Below are positions 6,571 through 15,635 of a stretch of 17,675 nt of DNA, in pieces. Origin of the DNA: an uncultured bacterium (lineage in GTDB: Bacteria > Cyanobacteriota > Vampirovibrionia > Gastranaerophilales > Gastranaerophilaceae); NCBI GenBank assembly GCA_958366705.1, contig CATXCB010000023.1:1-17675 (forward strand). The letters are read 5' to 3'. How positions within the stretch are numbered: position 1 is the stretch's first letter; each line of letters opens with the position of its first letter. The notes beneath the pieces are model-generated. The model did not search any database. It saw nothing but the letters and a program-made list of their open reading frames with translations, and was not told where the DNA came from. Position numbers and translations under genes: made by a program.

Positions 6571-7853
6571 AGAGTTTATTGCTAAAAATGCTACCAAATA
6601 GCATAAAAAAAGAGATACTACGCCCTATATACAGGAAATATAAATACTATAAATACCTAAGAATATACAAACTGAATCAAAAGTTATCAAAAAAGCTTAA
6701 GAACAAGGAGAAAATAAGAGTTGCCTTTCTAGCTATTCACGCAAGTGTATGGAAATATGATACACTCTATCGGTTAATGGAAAAACATCCAAGATTTGAA
6801 CCTATAATAATTGTATGTCCAGCAGTAAATTTTGGATACGAAAATATGATTAATGTCATGAATGAATGTTATAACCGATTCTGCAATGGATATAATTGTA
6901 TTAAATCCTATGATAGTAAAAATAATAGCTACATTGATATTCGAAAGGATATAAAACCAGATATTATTTTCTATACTAATCCCTATAAAGGTTTAATCGA
7001 TAATCGTTATTATATAGATCAATACAAAGACATTTTAACTTGTTATGTCCCTTACTATTGGGGGGAATCCGCTATATATGATTTCAGCTTCAATCTAGAA
7101 ATGCAAAATCTCGTATGGAAATTATATTCAGAAACAGAAAGTCACAAGAAGTACTCTCAACAATACGCTTACAATAAAGGCATTAATGTAATTGTTAGTG
7201 GTTATCCTGGTATAGACAATCTTATTAATCCACAATATCAATATAAAGATGTTTGGAAAATAAAAGATAGAACTATAAAAAGAATTATATGGGCCCCCCA
7301 CCACACTATCTCCCCTAATGAAATCATACATTACTCCTGCTTTTTAGATTTCTATCAAGACATGATAGATTTTGCAAGAAAATATGAAGGCAAAATTCAA
7401 ATAGCTTTTAAACCTCATCCTTTATTAAAAGTAAAACTATATAATTATTGGGGAAAAGAGAAAACAGATAATTACTATAAGGAATGGGAAACAATGCCTA
7501 ATTCTATACTCTCAGAAGGAGATTATATTGATTTATTTTTATCCAGCGATGGAATTATCCATGATAGTGGCTCATTTATAGCAGAATATTTATATACAAG
7601 GAAACCAGCATTACATACTATGACCAATCCCAAAACATATGAAGAATTCAACGAAATCGGGAAACAATGCCTAGATGTTTATTATCATGCAAAAAACAAA
7701 AATGAAATTGAAACTTTCATTATCAATTTAATAAATGAGAAAGATGAATTATTTGAGGTTAGAAATAAATTTATAACAATGAAGTTAATGCCACCAAATC
7801 ATAGATTAGCATCAGAAAACATATTCAACAATATTTTATCTTCGATCTCATAA
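6558..7853 (+). CDS. TagF-like CDP-glycerol glycerophosphotransferase-family protein
   Basis: This 431-residue GT-B-fold protein resembles the polyol-phosphate transferases that use CDP-activated alcohols. The C-terminal half carries WAPHHT (245-250), FKPHPLL (284-290) and IIHDSGSFIAEYLYTRKP (333-350). They match the H-containing, HP and D(Y)S-S-x-x-E-x-L-x-x-KP motifs of TagF/CDP-glycerol transferases. The first 50 residues are strongly basic and could associate with the membrane face. TagF relatives move a phospho-alcohol from CDP to an acceptor. With a CDP-forming fusion enzyme in the same operon, this is the best candidate for attaching a phospho-alkanolamine to the glycan. That link is inference; an ordinary glycosyltransferase role is the alternative. 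It overlaps the upstream aminotransferase by 13 nt. Confidence 0.78.
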   Translation: MEKIKSLLLKMLPNSIKKEILRPIYRKYKYYKYLRIYKLNQKLSKKLKNKEKIRVAFLAIHASVWKYDTLYRLMEKHPRFEPIIIVCPAVNFGYENMINVMNECYNRFCNGYNCIKSYDSKNNSYIDIRKDIKPDIIFYTNPYKGLIDNRYYIDQYKDILTCYVPYYWGESAIYDFSFNLEMQNLVWKLYSETESHKKYSQQYAYNKGINVIVSGYPGIDNLINPQYQYKDVWKIKDRTIKRIIWAPHHTISPNEIIHYSCFLDFYQDMIDFARKYEGKIQIAFKPHPLLKVKLYNYWGKEKTDNYYKEWETMPNSILSEGDYIDLFLSSDGIIHDSGSFIAEYLYTRKPALHTMTNPKTYEEFNEIGKQCLDVYYHAKNKNEIETFIINLINEKDELFEVRNKFITMKLMPPNHRLASENIFNNILSSIS

Positions 7854-7859
7854 AATAAA

Positions 7860-9302
7860 ATGGGAAATAACATAAAAGAAAGACTAATAAAAGGCACCCT
7901 ATGGAATATGATAGAAAAGGTGGCTATAAAAAGCGCCTCTTTTATCATTAGTATTATATTAGCCCGACTACTGTCTCCTGAAGATTACGGATTAATAGGA
8001 ATGCTAATGATATTTATTTCATTATCTAGCATTTTCATAGAAAGTGGTTTTGCCAAAGCACTAATACAAAAACAAGACAGAAGCGATATTGACTTCTCTA
8101 CGACCTTTTATTTTAACTTAGCGACCTCACTGTTACTTTATTCAGTGCTATATATAGCAGCTCCTTATGTAGCTACCTTTTACAATTCACCAATACTCTC
8201 TCCCCTTCTACGAATTTTGTCCATTAACATCATAATAGCCTCTATTAATATTGTACAAAGGGCACAATTAATGATTAAAATGGATTTTAAATCTCTTGCG
8301 AAAATAAATTTCTTAGGTACTCTAGTTGGAGGCATAGGAGGGATTATAATGGCACATAAGGATTTTGGCGTATGGGCTTTAGTAGGACAATATTTAATCT
8401 CAACACTCACAATGTCAATTTTATTCTTTAAATATTCTCATTGGATACCTACATTACATTTTTCTTTTACATCTTTCAACAAACTCTTTAAATTTGGATC
8501 CAACCTACTAATTGCCGGAAGTATAACAACGATATTTAACAATATTGCTACAATTGTCATCGGGAAGTTATACAAACCAGATCAGTTAGGATATTATACA
8601 CGCGCTAATCAATTCACAGACATAGTTGCTTGGACAATAAATGATGTACTTGGAAATGTTACTTTTCCAATATTAAGTGAATTACAGAACAATCGTGAAA
8701 AACTAATTTCAGTATATAAAAAATCTCTATTTTACACATCCCTCATAACGTTTCCAATTATGATTTTATTGGCACTCTTAGCCAAACCAATTGTAGTAAT
8801 ATTACTTACTGAAAAATGGTTACCTTGTGTTACATTACTGCAAATCTTATGCTTCGCAAGAATGTTGACCCCATTATCAGCAATTAATATGAATGCATTA
8901 AACGCTATAGGAAGATCTGATTTGTTTTTAAGAGTCGATTTATCAAAAATACCAATTGATATATTCTTTCTTGTTATAACCATCCCTCTAGGAATAAAAG
9001 CCATTGTAATAGGCAACTTAATCTCAACAATCATATGCTTTTTTATAAATGCATACTATCCAGGGAAAATATTAAACTATGGTCCGATAAAGCAATTAAA
9101 AGATTTTATTAAGGTATTTATATCCATCGGAATTATGTCTATCTTTGTTATTCTAATAAGAGCACATATAGATAACGTTTTCTTACAACTATTATTAGGC
9201 TTTATAGTAGGATTGACAATATATATAACATGCTGCAAGATATTTAATATAATTTCTTTCAGTCACTTTAATATATTTAATCAATATATTCACAAAAAAT
9301 AA
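7860..9302 (+). CDS. wzx: Wzx-type polysaccharide repeat-unit flippase
   Basis: This 480-residue integral membrane protein has roughly 12-14 hydrophobic segments and belongs to the MATE-like MVF/polysaccharide-synthesis superfamily, WzxC side. The N-terminus GTLWNMIEKV (12-21) and LARLLSPEDYGLIGM (34-48) are the family's conserved first-helix region. LYKPDQLGYYTRANQF in the middle is also characteristic. It should flip the undecaprenyl-linked repeat unit across the inner membrane for polymerisation by the Wzy-like protein two genes on. It starts 6 nt after the previous stop and ends 5 nt before the next gene. Confidence 0.92.
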   Translation: MGNNIKERLIKGTLWNMIEKVAIKSASFIISIILARLLSPEDYGLIGMLMIFISLSSIFIESGFAKALIQKQDRSDIDFSTTFYFNLATSLLLYSVLYIAAPYVATFYNSPILSPLLRILSINIIIASINIVQRAQLMIKMDFKSLAKINFLGTLVGGIGGIIMAHKDFGVWALVGQYLISTLTMSILFFKYSHWIPTLHFSFTSFNKLFKFGSNLLIAGSITTIFNNIATIVIGKLYKPDQLGYYTRANQFTDIVAWTINDVLGNVTFPILSELQNNREKLISVYKKSLFYTSLITFPIMILLALLAKPIVVILLTEKWLPCVTLLQILCFARMLTPLSAINMNALNAIGRSDLFLRVDLSKIPIDIFFLVITIPLGIKAIVIGNLISTIICFFINAYYPGKILNYGPIKQLKDFIKVFISIGIMSIFVILIRAHIDNVFLQLLLGFIVGLTIYITCCKIFNIISFSHFNIFNQYIHKK

Positions 9303-9307
9303 TCACA

Positions 9308-10177
9308 ATGAAATCTAATGATATTACAGTTATAGTTCCTTGTTATAACCATGAGAAATATGTTCTACAATGTTTAAAAAGCATTAAAGAGCAAACATAT
9401 AAAGATTTTCAATGGATTGTAGTTGACGATGGTTCTAAAGATAATAGCGCTCAGATTCTGAAAGAACACCAAAACGAATTTGGTTATACACTAATATGTC
9501 AAGCCAATAAAGGGTTAGCTCAAACATTGACTGACATCATAAAAAAGTATGCAACAGGAAAGTATATTAGCATTTGCGCTTCCGATGATTATTGGGTTCC
9601 AAATAAGCTTGAAATTCAGTACAATTTTCTAGAAAAGAATCCCCAATATGCAATGTGCTATGGAAAGACCTATGATGTAGATACAAAGTCTAATATATTA
9701 GGAGTTAGTGACAGCTCAAAATATAAAAGCGGCTATATTTTTAATGAAATTATAACACAGGAATTTCACCCTCCTGTCAATTATATGTATAGAAAAGAGA
9801 TATTAAAAGAATTTAACTTTTTCCCTGCTAACATAATAGCAGAAGATTTTTATATGAATTGCCTAATTGCACAAAAATACCCCATTGGGTTCATTAATGA
9901 AATTCTAAGCTACTATAGGATAGCTGAATTAAGTAGCAAGAGGGATCCGATGAAACTTCTTAAATGTCACGAAAATACTATAAATATTTTTCAAAATACA
10001 GAAATATATAACTATGCAATACAATTACAATACCTTAGAAATTTTAGGATTCTATCATTATATAAAAAATATAAAATAGCCTCATTAAAATACGGAATTA
10101 AATGTATCTCACTTTTTTTTAAAAAGGATTTTACAATTTCTATTTATCATTTAATTTTTAGATGGATAAAGTGTTAG
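9308..10177 (+). CDS. Family 2 glycosyltransferase
   Basis: This 289-residue GT-A-fold inverting transferase is expected to act at the cytoplasmic face of the inner membrane. The N-terminal VIVPCYNHEKYVLQCLKSI (8-26) is the classic GT2 opening. VVDDGSKDNS (38-47) provides the nucleotide-binding Asp pair, SDDYW (92-96) is the metal-binding DXD equivalent, and IAED (177-180) offers the likely catalytic base. The region after residue 210 is basic and hydrophobic and probably lies on the membrane. Donor and acceptor sugars cannot be read from the sequence. The last 16 nt overlap the start of the polymerase gene. Confidence 0.92.
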   Translation: MKSNDITVIVPCYNHEKYVLQCLKSIKEQTYKDFQWIVVDDGSKDNSAQILKEHQNEFGYTLICQANKGLAQTLTDIIKKYATGKYISICASDDYWVPNKLEIQYNFLEKNPQYAMCYGKTYDVDTKSNILGVSDSSKYKSGYIFNEIITQEFHPPVNYMYRKEILKEFNFFPANIIAEDFYMNCLIAQKYPIGFINEILSYYRIAELSSKRDPMKLLKCHENTINIFQNTEIYNYAIQLQYLRNFRILSLYKKYKIASLKYGIKCISLFFKKDFTISIYHLIFRWIKC

Positions 10178-11409
10178 TACATCAAAAAGGCTATTATGGA
10201 ATAGTTATCTTTTGGATTGTGTGTATATATTTATTTATTTACAATCCACCATTTACCTTTATTCCTATATCACCAATAAAAATAATAGACCTTTTACTCA
10301 TTTTTATAGCATTTAAGAATCGACTATGGACTCCGCTAATATCCTTTATGAAAATAGAAATTTGCATATGCCTTTTCATTATATGCCACTGTATATTTCA
10401 TTTTTTGTTTACAAGTACACTACTATTTGCATTTGAATATATTTCATTCATATTCGAATGCCTAATAGCTCCATACATTATAGTAACCATTCTCAATAGA
10501 CAATTCAAAGACGCAAATAAAGTTATTTATTTTATTCTTTGCATACCTATTATCGCATCATTCATTAGTTGCTTTCTTATTATTAACCCTGAAATCAATA
10601 ATTTTGTTAGGGAGTCCTTATTAGTGACTAGTAGCTTAACAGAAAAATTAACCTTTCGCTCTTTTGGTATATCAGACTCATTAATATTCTCGTATGCTAT
10701 AGCACAAGGGCTAGGGTTTTGTATATGCCTTTATTATAGCAATACAAAAAAAATATTATATTTCTTCCTTCCATTTCTATTTATTAGCATAATGTTTAAT
10801 GCTAGAATTGGATTTGTACCAATCATTATTTATTTTCTTTATATTCTATTCACAAAGAAAGGATTCAAACAAATCGTAAAGACAACAATTATAATCACGA
10901 TTATTTTTGTTATTGCATATAATAATGGATTACTTGATGAATACAAACAAACATTAGAATGGGCCTTTGATTTTATTATTGAAGTAACTAGTTTTATGAC
11001 AAATGAATCTTTAAATAAGACTGGTAATACTGACATTCTCAAGACTATGATAATTCTACCAGAAAACACGTGGAATTGGATATTTGGAAGTGGAATAAAT
11101 TTATTTACTGCACAAAACAATAGTGACATTGGATATATTATTCAATTGAATTACGGTGGAATTTATTTCATAACACTAATATTTTGTTTAGTGATTTCTT
11201 TATATCTAAAATTATATGTATTTCAATGTAAACGATGGTTCATCTTACTTTTTATTGGAACTGTTTTAATTTGTAACATCAAAGGATATTTCATATTAAC
11301 AAATCCTGGATTCAGATTTCTTATGATATTATTTTTCTTTTATATAAATACGACAATTTCATCTCCTCAAAATCTTAATCAATCTTCATATGTCAACCAT
11401 AATTTGTAG
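10162..11409 (+). CDS. wzy: Wzy-like polysaccharide polymerase
   Basis: This 415-residue protein is very hydrophobic, with about 10-12 membrane helices, and has the layout of O-antigen/capsule polymerases. MFNARIGF (211-218) resembles the Arg-containing S/NARxG motif of Wzy. A large soluble loop follows helix 7 or so (about 258-325). It contains WIFGSGI (306-312) and SDIGYIIQLNYGGIYF (321-336), which match the late 'fGxG ... D ... yG' signature. It would join repeat units on the periplasmic face. As usual for Wzy, sequence conservation is low and the call rests on topology, these motifs and the flippase two genes upstream. It overlaps both neighbours (16 nt and 20 nt). Confidence 0.85.
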   Translation: MDKVLVHQKGYYGIVIFWIVCIYLFIYNPPFTFIPISPIKIIDLLLIFIAFKNRLWTPLISFMKIEICICLFIICHCIFHFLFTSTLLFAFEYISFIFECLIAPYIIVTILNRQFKDANKVIYFILCIPIIASFISCFLIINPEINNFVRESLLVTSSLTEKLTFRSFGISDSLIFSYAIAQGLGFCICLYYSNTKKILYFFLPFLFISIMFNARIGFVPIIIYFLYILFTKKGFKQIVKTTIIITIIFVIAYNNGLLDEYKQTLEWAFDFIIEVTSFMTNESLNKTGNTDILKTMIILPENTWNWIFGSGINLFTAQNNSDIGYIIQLNYGGIYFITLIFCLVISLYLKLYVFQCKRWFILLFIGTVLICNIKGYFILTNPGFRFLMILFFFYINTTISSPQNLNQSSYVNHNL

Positions 11410-12460
11410 TATTATTCCAGATACTTATATAAAACAATATAATGTTTCTCAAGCTTCATGTTCATTCTGTAGAAAACTTATAGATAGCAATGTTTTTAAT
11501 TATTGTTTTTCTTTTCTTCCTGTAACAGTAAATAAAAAACTAGAACTTAAGAATGAATATAAAATCAGATATGTTCAAATTAGAATATTTCCCCATATTA
11601 GATTACTTAGATACATTAACTCAATTATTGAAACCGTTATTGTATTTATTCACATTATAAAGAATAAAGAAAATAATATATGGTTTTATAACCTAGACAA
11701 ACAAAACCTACTGCTATATTATATATTAAAATATCTAACAAAAAAAAAGACATACATATTATTAGCAGACTTTACACCTCCAACAAAAAAATACTCTATT
11801 ACTAATTTCATCAAACATCTAATTCAAACATCAAATGCTACAATTACCCTATCAGCAAGGAATAATCTAAATCTGAAAAATAATATTACAATACCCGGAA
11901 TAATAACCCAAAAACCTACCAAACCTATCATACATAAAAAAATCAATAAAACATCTTTTCTTTTCTCAGGTTTTCTTGGTAAAGTAACAGGTATTGATCT
12001 TGCACTTAACTTTTTTTCATTACACCCGGAATTAAACTTAACGATAACAGGAAGAGGTGAAGATGAAGAAACTATTATCAAATACGCTCAAAAATATACT
12101 AATATAAAGTATTTAGGATTCTTGGATCGTAATAATTATATGGAAGTCTTAAACCAACACGATATTTGTCTTAACTTTAGAAATCCATATTTAGCTGAGA
12201 ATATAAATAATTTTCCATCCAAACTTATAGAATATATATACTCAAATAAGATTGTTATTTCAACAATGAAATATCCTGAATTAAAAGAAATAGATTATTA
12301 TTCTATAAACTATAATATTCAAAGTATATTGGAAGTTATACAAGAGATACAAACGACAGACGAATCAAATTTATTGAAAAAGAGAAGCCAATCGAATAAA
12401 TTATATGACATTTGTTCACCTGAAAAATGGAGAAACAGTATAAAACAACTAGAAAAATAA
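11390..12460 (+). CDS. GT-B glycosyltransferase, GT4-like
   Basis: This 356-residue protein has the two-domain GT-B layout. The N-terminal half (1-185) is AT-rich and poorly conserved. The C-terminal half has FSGFLGKVTGIDLAL (192-206), LTITGRGEDEE (217-227), IKYLGFLDRN (239-248) and NNFPSKLIEYIYSNKIVIST (273-292), the phosphate- and donor-binding region of GT4-type enzymes. The usual E-x7-E motif is modified: K278 and E281 in SKLIEY stand where the last Glu is expected. It probably adds one sugar of the repeat unit. The segment PELNLTI (213-219) is almost identical to one in the next gene, suggesting the two are related. It starts 20 nt inside the polymerase gene. Confidence 0.85.
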   Translation: MSTIICSIIPDTYIKQYNVSQASCSFCRKLIDSNVFNYCFSFLPVTVNKKLELKNEYKIRYVQIRIFPHIRLLRYINSIIETVIVFIHIIKNKENNIWFYNLDKQNLLLYYILKYLTKKKTYILLADFTPPTKKYSITNFIKHLIQTSNATITLSARNNLNLKNNITIPGIITQKPTKPIIHKKINKTSFLFSGFLGKVTGIDLALNFFSLHPELNLTITGRGEDEETIIKYAQKYTNIKYLGFLDRNNYMEVLNQHDICLNFRNPYLAENINNFPSKLIEYIYSNKIVISTMKYPELKEIDYYSINYNIQSILEVIQEIQTTDESNLLKKRSQSNKLYDICSPEKWRNSIKQLEK

Positions 12461-12461
12461 A

Positions 12462-13496
12462 ATGCATATGAAGCAATATTATGATCTGATTTTTATTACG
12501 AACCTACCATCTTTTTATAAAATTAAATTATATAACGAAATAGCTCTGCAAAAAAAAATTCTAGTAATTTATACCGGAGATACAGCTAAAGAAAGAAACA
12601 AGAATTTTTTTAATGGTAGCCCTAATTTTAAGTATTATTACCTACGTGGGAATATTATAAAAAAGATTTATTATACAATCCAATTTCTACAGACATTAAA
12701 CTATAATCACCTAATTTTAGGAGGGTGGGATTCGTCAATAATGTGGATAGCAAATTTCTTTTCTTCTAAAAGGAAAAATGGAGTTGTTATAGAGTCTAGC
12801 TGCTATGAATCTTCCACTAAAGGACTTAAATATATAATAAAACGAATATTCCTATCCCATACATCCATTGCTTTTACGTGTGGAAGCCCTCATAGTAGAT
12901 TAATTAAAAAGTTAAGATTTAAAGGAAAGATTATTGAAACTGGTGGAGTCGGGCTCATTAACCTTCAAAAAAGGCCACATTATATATATAAAAATACAAT
13001 TAAAAATTTCCTATATGTAGGCCGGCTTGTATCAGTTAAAAACATCGAATTCTTGATTCAAGAATTTAATCAATTTCCTGAACTAAATTTAACAATAGTT
13101 GGAGAGGGGAAATTAGAAAGTTATTTAAAATCTATATCCAACAATAATATTACTTTCCTAGGACATATAAACAATGAAGAACTTCCCAATATTTATAGAA
13201 CTCATGATGTCTTTATTTTACCTTCAATTTCTGAGCCATGGGGACTAGTCGTCGAAGAAGCATTGAATAACGGTCTACCTGTAATTGTAAGCAATAAAGT
13301 TGGATGTCATGAAAACTTAATAAAAGAAAACTACAATGGCTTTATATACGCCGTTAATGATCACAATATGTTTGAAAAGTGCGTTAAACAAATAATAAAA
13401 CCAGAAATTTACAATAGATTAACCCACAATATATCAAACATAGATTTTCAACAACAAATATATAAACAAATATCCTCTTTTACCAATCTTACTTAA
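12462..13496 (+). CDS. GT4 family glycosyltransferase
   Basis: This 344-residue GT-B-fold retaining transferase has a C-terminal domain with FLYVGRLVSVKNIEFLI (183-199), LTIVGEGKLESYL (210-222), ITFLGHINNEELPNIY (230-245) and the donor-binding SEPWGLVVEEALNNGLPVIV (257-276). In that last segment E258 and E266 form the GT4 E-x7-E pair. Two start codons are possible: ATG at 12462, and ATG at 12468 giving MKQYYDL. The second is closer to a typical start, and the first lies 1 nt after the previous stop. The protein presumably extends the repeat unit; sugar specificity is unknown. Confidence 0.92.
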   Translation: MHMKQYYDLIFITNLPSFYKIKLYNEIALQKKILVIYTGDTAKERNKNFFNGSPNFKYYYLRGNIIKKIYYTIQFLQTLNYNHLILGGWDSSIMWIANFFSSKRKNGVVIESSCYESSTKGLKYIIKRIFLSHTSIAFTCGSPHSRLIKKLRFKGKIIETGGVGLINLQKRPHYIYKNTIKNFLYVGRLVSVKNIEFLIQEFNQFPELNLTIVGEGKLESYLKSISNNNITFLGHINNEELPNIYRTHDVFILPSISEPWGLVVEEALNNGLPVIVSNKVGCHENLIKENYNGFIYAVNDHNMFEKCVKQIIKPEIYNRLTHNISNIDFQQQIYKQISSFTNLT

Positions 13497-13504
13497 ATAC
13501 AGAT

Positions 13505-14464
13505 ATGAAACAAAGAATAGAAGAATTAGATATAACAAAAGCTATAGGGATTATAATGGTAGTAGTCGGCCACACCCAACTACCTACATTTATTAGCAAT
13601 TTCATATGGTCATTTCATATGCCTTTATTTTATATCATATCTGGAATTATCCTATCCCAAAAGAAATACACATCATTCAATCTTTTCTTAACAAGAAAAA
13701 TACGGACTCTTATTATCCCATATATCATTTTCTCTATAATAGTTTTTGTAGGCTACAAGCAACTCAGTCTACCTATAAACAGTCACCCTATACAAGAAGT
13801 TATTTCGGGATGGTATGGAGTTGCATTATGGTTTCTTCCCAATTTATTCCTAACAGAATTAATATTCTTTTATATCATGAAGCTGAATAAAAAACTAATT
13901 ATTTCCATTCTATCCATTCTTGCTATTTTAGGATACATTATCGGACCAGGAATCGTACCATACAAATTAACAACTTTATGTCCATCTGTATGCTTTTTAG
14001 GAATTGGATATATATCTTCAACTTTATATCTTCAAATAATCAAAAATAATTCCTTGATAAAAATATTCATTTTCACTATAATAACATTTTTTATATCTGT
14101 AATCAACATACCAAGATTAGACTTAGCTTGGAATCAAATAGGAAATCCAATACTAGGCTATATTGGAGGAATTTGTGGGACCCTTCTCGTTTTAACATTT
14201 TCAAAAAACATTATTACTCTCAATAAAACTATAAAAAAAATATTACTCTACATAGGGAGTAATACTCTCATTATCCTAGCGTTCCATCAATTAATACTTG
14301 CAAGTTTAAAAGAGTTATCAGTTCATTATATCATATTACAACATAGTCTAGTCAGATTTATCTGTTGCATAATTATTTTATATTTTATTATATACATATG
14401 TAATAATTATTTCTATTTTATCTTAGGAAAAAATGAAAGTTCTTCAAATAAATGTAGTTGCTAA
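13505..14464 (+). CDS. Acyltransferase-3 family membrane O-acyltransferase
   Basis: This 319-residue multi-helix membrane protein is of the OafA/NodX-like acyltransferase-3 family, which usually transfers acetyl from acetyl-CoA to sugar hydroxyls of surface glycans. The opening RIEELDITKAIGIIMVVVGH (4-23) carries the family's catalytic-region His (H23). SFHMPLFYIISGI (36-48) and RKIRTLIIPY (64-73) are the other conserved stretches. About ten hydrophobic segments follow, and there is no C-terminal SGNH domain, so it is the short form. It probably O-acetylates the repeat unit. The last 32 nt overlap the next gene, an unusually long overlap for this operon. Confidence 0.9.
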   Translation: MKQRIEELDITKAIGIIMVVVGHTQLPTFISNFIWSFHMPLFYIISGIILSQKKYTSFNLFLTRKIRTLIIPYIIFSIIVFVGYKQLSLPINSHPIQEVISGWYGVALWFLPNLFLTELIFFYIMKLNKKLIISILSILAILGYIIGPGIVPYKLTTLCPSVCFLGIGYISSTLYLQIIKNNSLIKIFIFTIITFFISVINIPRLDLAWNQIGNPILGYIGGICGTLLVLTFSKNIITLNKTIKKILLYIGSNTLIILAFHQLILASLKELSVHYIILQHSLVRFICCIIILYFIIYICNNYFYFILGKNESSSNKCSC

Positions 14465-15635
14465 TTCTGGATCTACAGGGAAGATTTCAGAAAAGATAGG
14501 CTCTTTAGCCATTGATAAAGGATGGGTAAGCTATATTGCATACGGCCGTTGGTACAATCCAAGCCGATCGACACTTATTAAAATAGGAAATAAATTCGAT
14601 ATATTATGCCATGGATTTAAATCTATATTATGCGACAAACACGGATATGGCTCGCATAAAGCTACAAAGAAATTGATATCTACAATTATTAAAATACAAC
14701 CAGACATAATACATTTACATAACATTCATGGTTATTATTTAAACTTTGAATTACTATTTAAATTCTTATCCACATATGGCAAACCTATTATATGGACATT
14801 ACACGATTGTTGGAGCTACACGGGACATTGTGTACACTATACTGCTATAAACTGTCAAAAATGGAAAGTGCAATGTGATCATTGTCCCCATTTATTAAGC
14901 TATCCTATAGCAATAACGGATAATTCTAATAATAATTACCAAAAAAAGAAAACATGTTTTACAAACCTCAAAAACCTATATATAATAACAGTCTCTGAAT
15001 GGCTAAAAAAAGAGGTTGAACAATCCTTTCTCAAGAATTATCCTATTTTAAAAATCAACAATGGAGTAGATACAAAACTATTTAAACCAACATCTAGTAA
15101 CATCCGAGAAAAATTAGGCATCACAGATAAATTTATTATTTTAAGCGTAGCAACAAATTGGATAAAAGGAAAAGGGCTAAAAGATTTCATAAATTTAGCT
15201 CAACGACTAAATGATACATACCGTATTATTCTTGTTGGAATAAACAAAATACAAAAAGTAAGTTTGCCGCCTAATATTATTGGTATTTCTAAAACCGAAA
15301 ATGTACATGAATTAATACAATTATATTCTGCTGCAGATTTATATATCAGTTTTTCTATCGAAGAAACATTTGGACTTACGATTATTGAAAGTATGGCATG
15401 CGGAACTCCAGCTTTAGTATACGATTCTACTGCATGCAGAGAACTAATCAATGAAAAAGTTGGGAAAGTAATAAAAGTAAAAGATTTAAATAGTGCCATT
15501 GATTTCATTAGTAAAGTAAAATCTCTAGGCAAAGATTTTTTTTCTGAAGCATGTAGAAATCATATTTTACAACACTATACCGAGGAAAAGACCATAAGCA
15601 ATTATATATCATTATACAATCAATTACTTAAATGA
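14433..15635 (+). CDS. GT4 glycosyltransferase with cysteine cluster
   Basis: This 400-residue GT-B-fold retaining transferase opens with MKVLQINVVANSGSTGKIS (1-19), the nucleotide-sugar N-terminal loop. HLHNIHGYYLN (94-104) and WTLHDCWSYTGHC (121-133) follow. Then comes a cluster of cysteines (C126, C133, C141, C148, C151) typical of a Bacteroidales GT4 subgroup; it may bind a metal or form a structural knot. The donor site is EETFGLTIIESMACGTPALV (310-329), with E311 and E319 as the E-x7-E pair (E310 lies just before). The cysteine cluster is seen directly, but its role is not known to me. It starts within the acyltransferase gene and shares ATGA with the next. Confidence 0.92.
   Translation: MKVLQINVVANSGSTGKISEKIGSLAIDKGWVSYIAYGRWYNPSRSTLIKIGNKFDILCHGFKSILCDKHGYGSHKATKKLISTIIKIQPDIIHLHNIHGYYLNFELLFKFLSTYGKPIIWTLHDCWSYTGHCVHYTAINCQKWKVQCDHCPHLLSYPIAITDNSNNNYQKKKTCFTNLKNLYIITVSEWLKKEVEQSFLKNYPILKINNGVDTKLFKPTSSNIREKLGITDKFIILSVATNWIKGKGLKDFINLAQRLNDTYRIILVGINKIQKVSLPPNIIGISKTENVHELIQLYSAADLYISFSIEETFGLTIIESMACGTPALVYDSTACRELINEKVGKVIKVKDLNSAIDFISKVKSLGKDFFSEACRNHILQHYTEEKTISNYISLYNQLLK

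Noticed and set aside
11740..12558. Runs of nine A in two glycosyltransferase genes (11740-11748 and 12550-12558) as phase-variation tracts
   Set aside because: In such A+T-rich DNA these lengths are expected by chance, similar runs of eight T occur elsewhere (10113-10120, 15536-15543), and slipped-strand switching is not the usual mechanism in Bacteroidales capsule loci.
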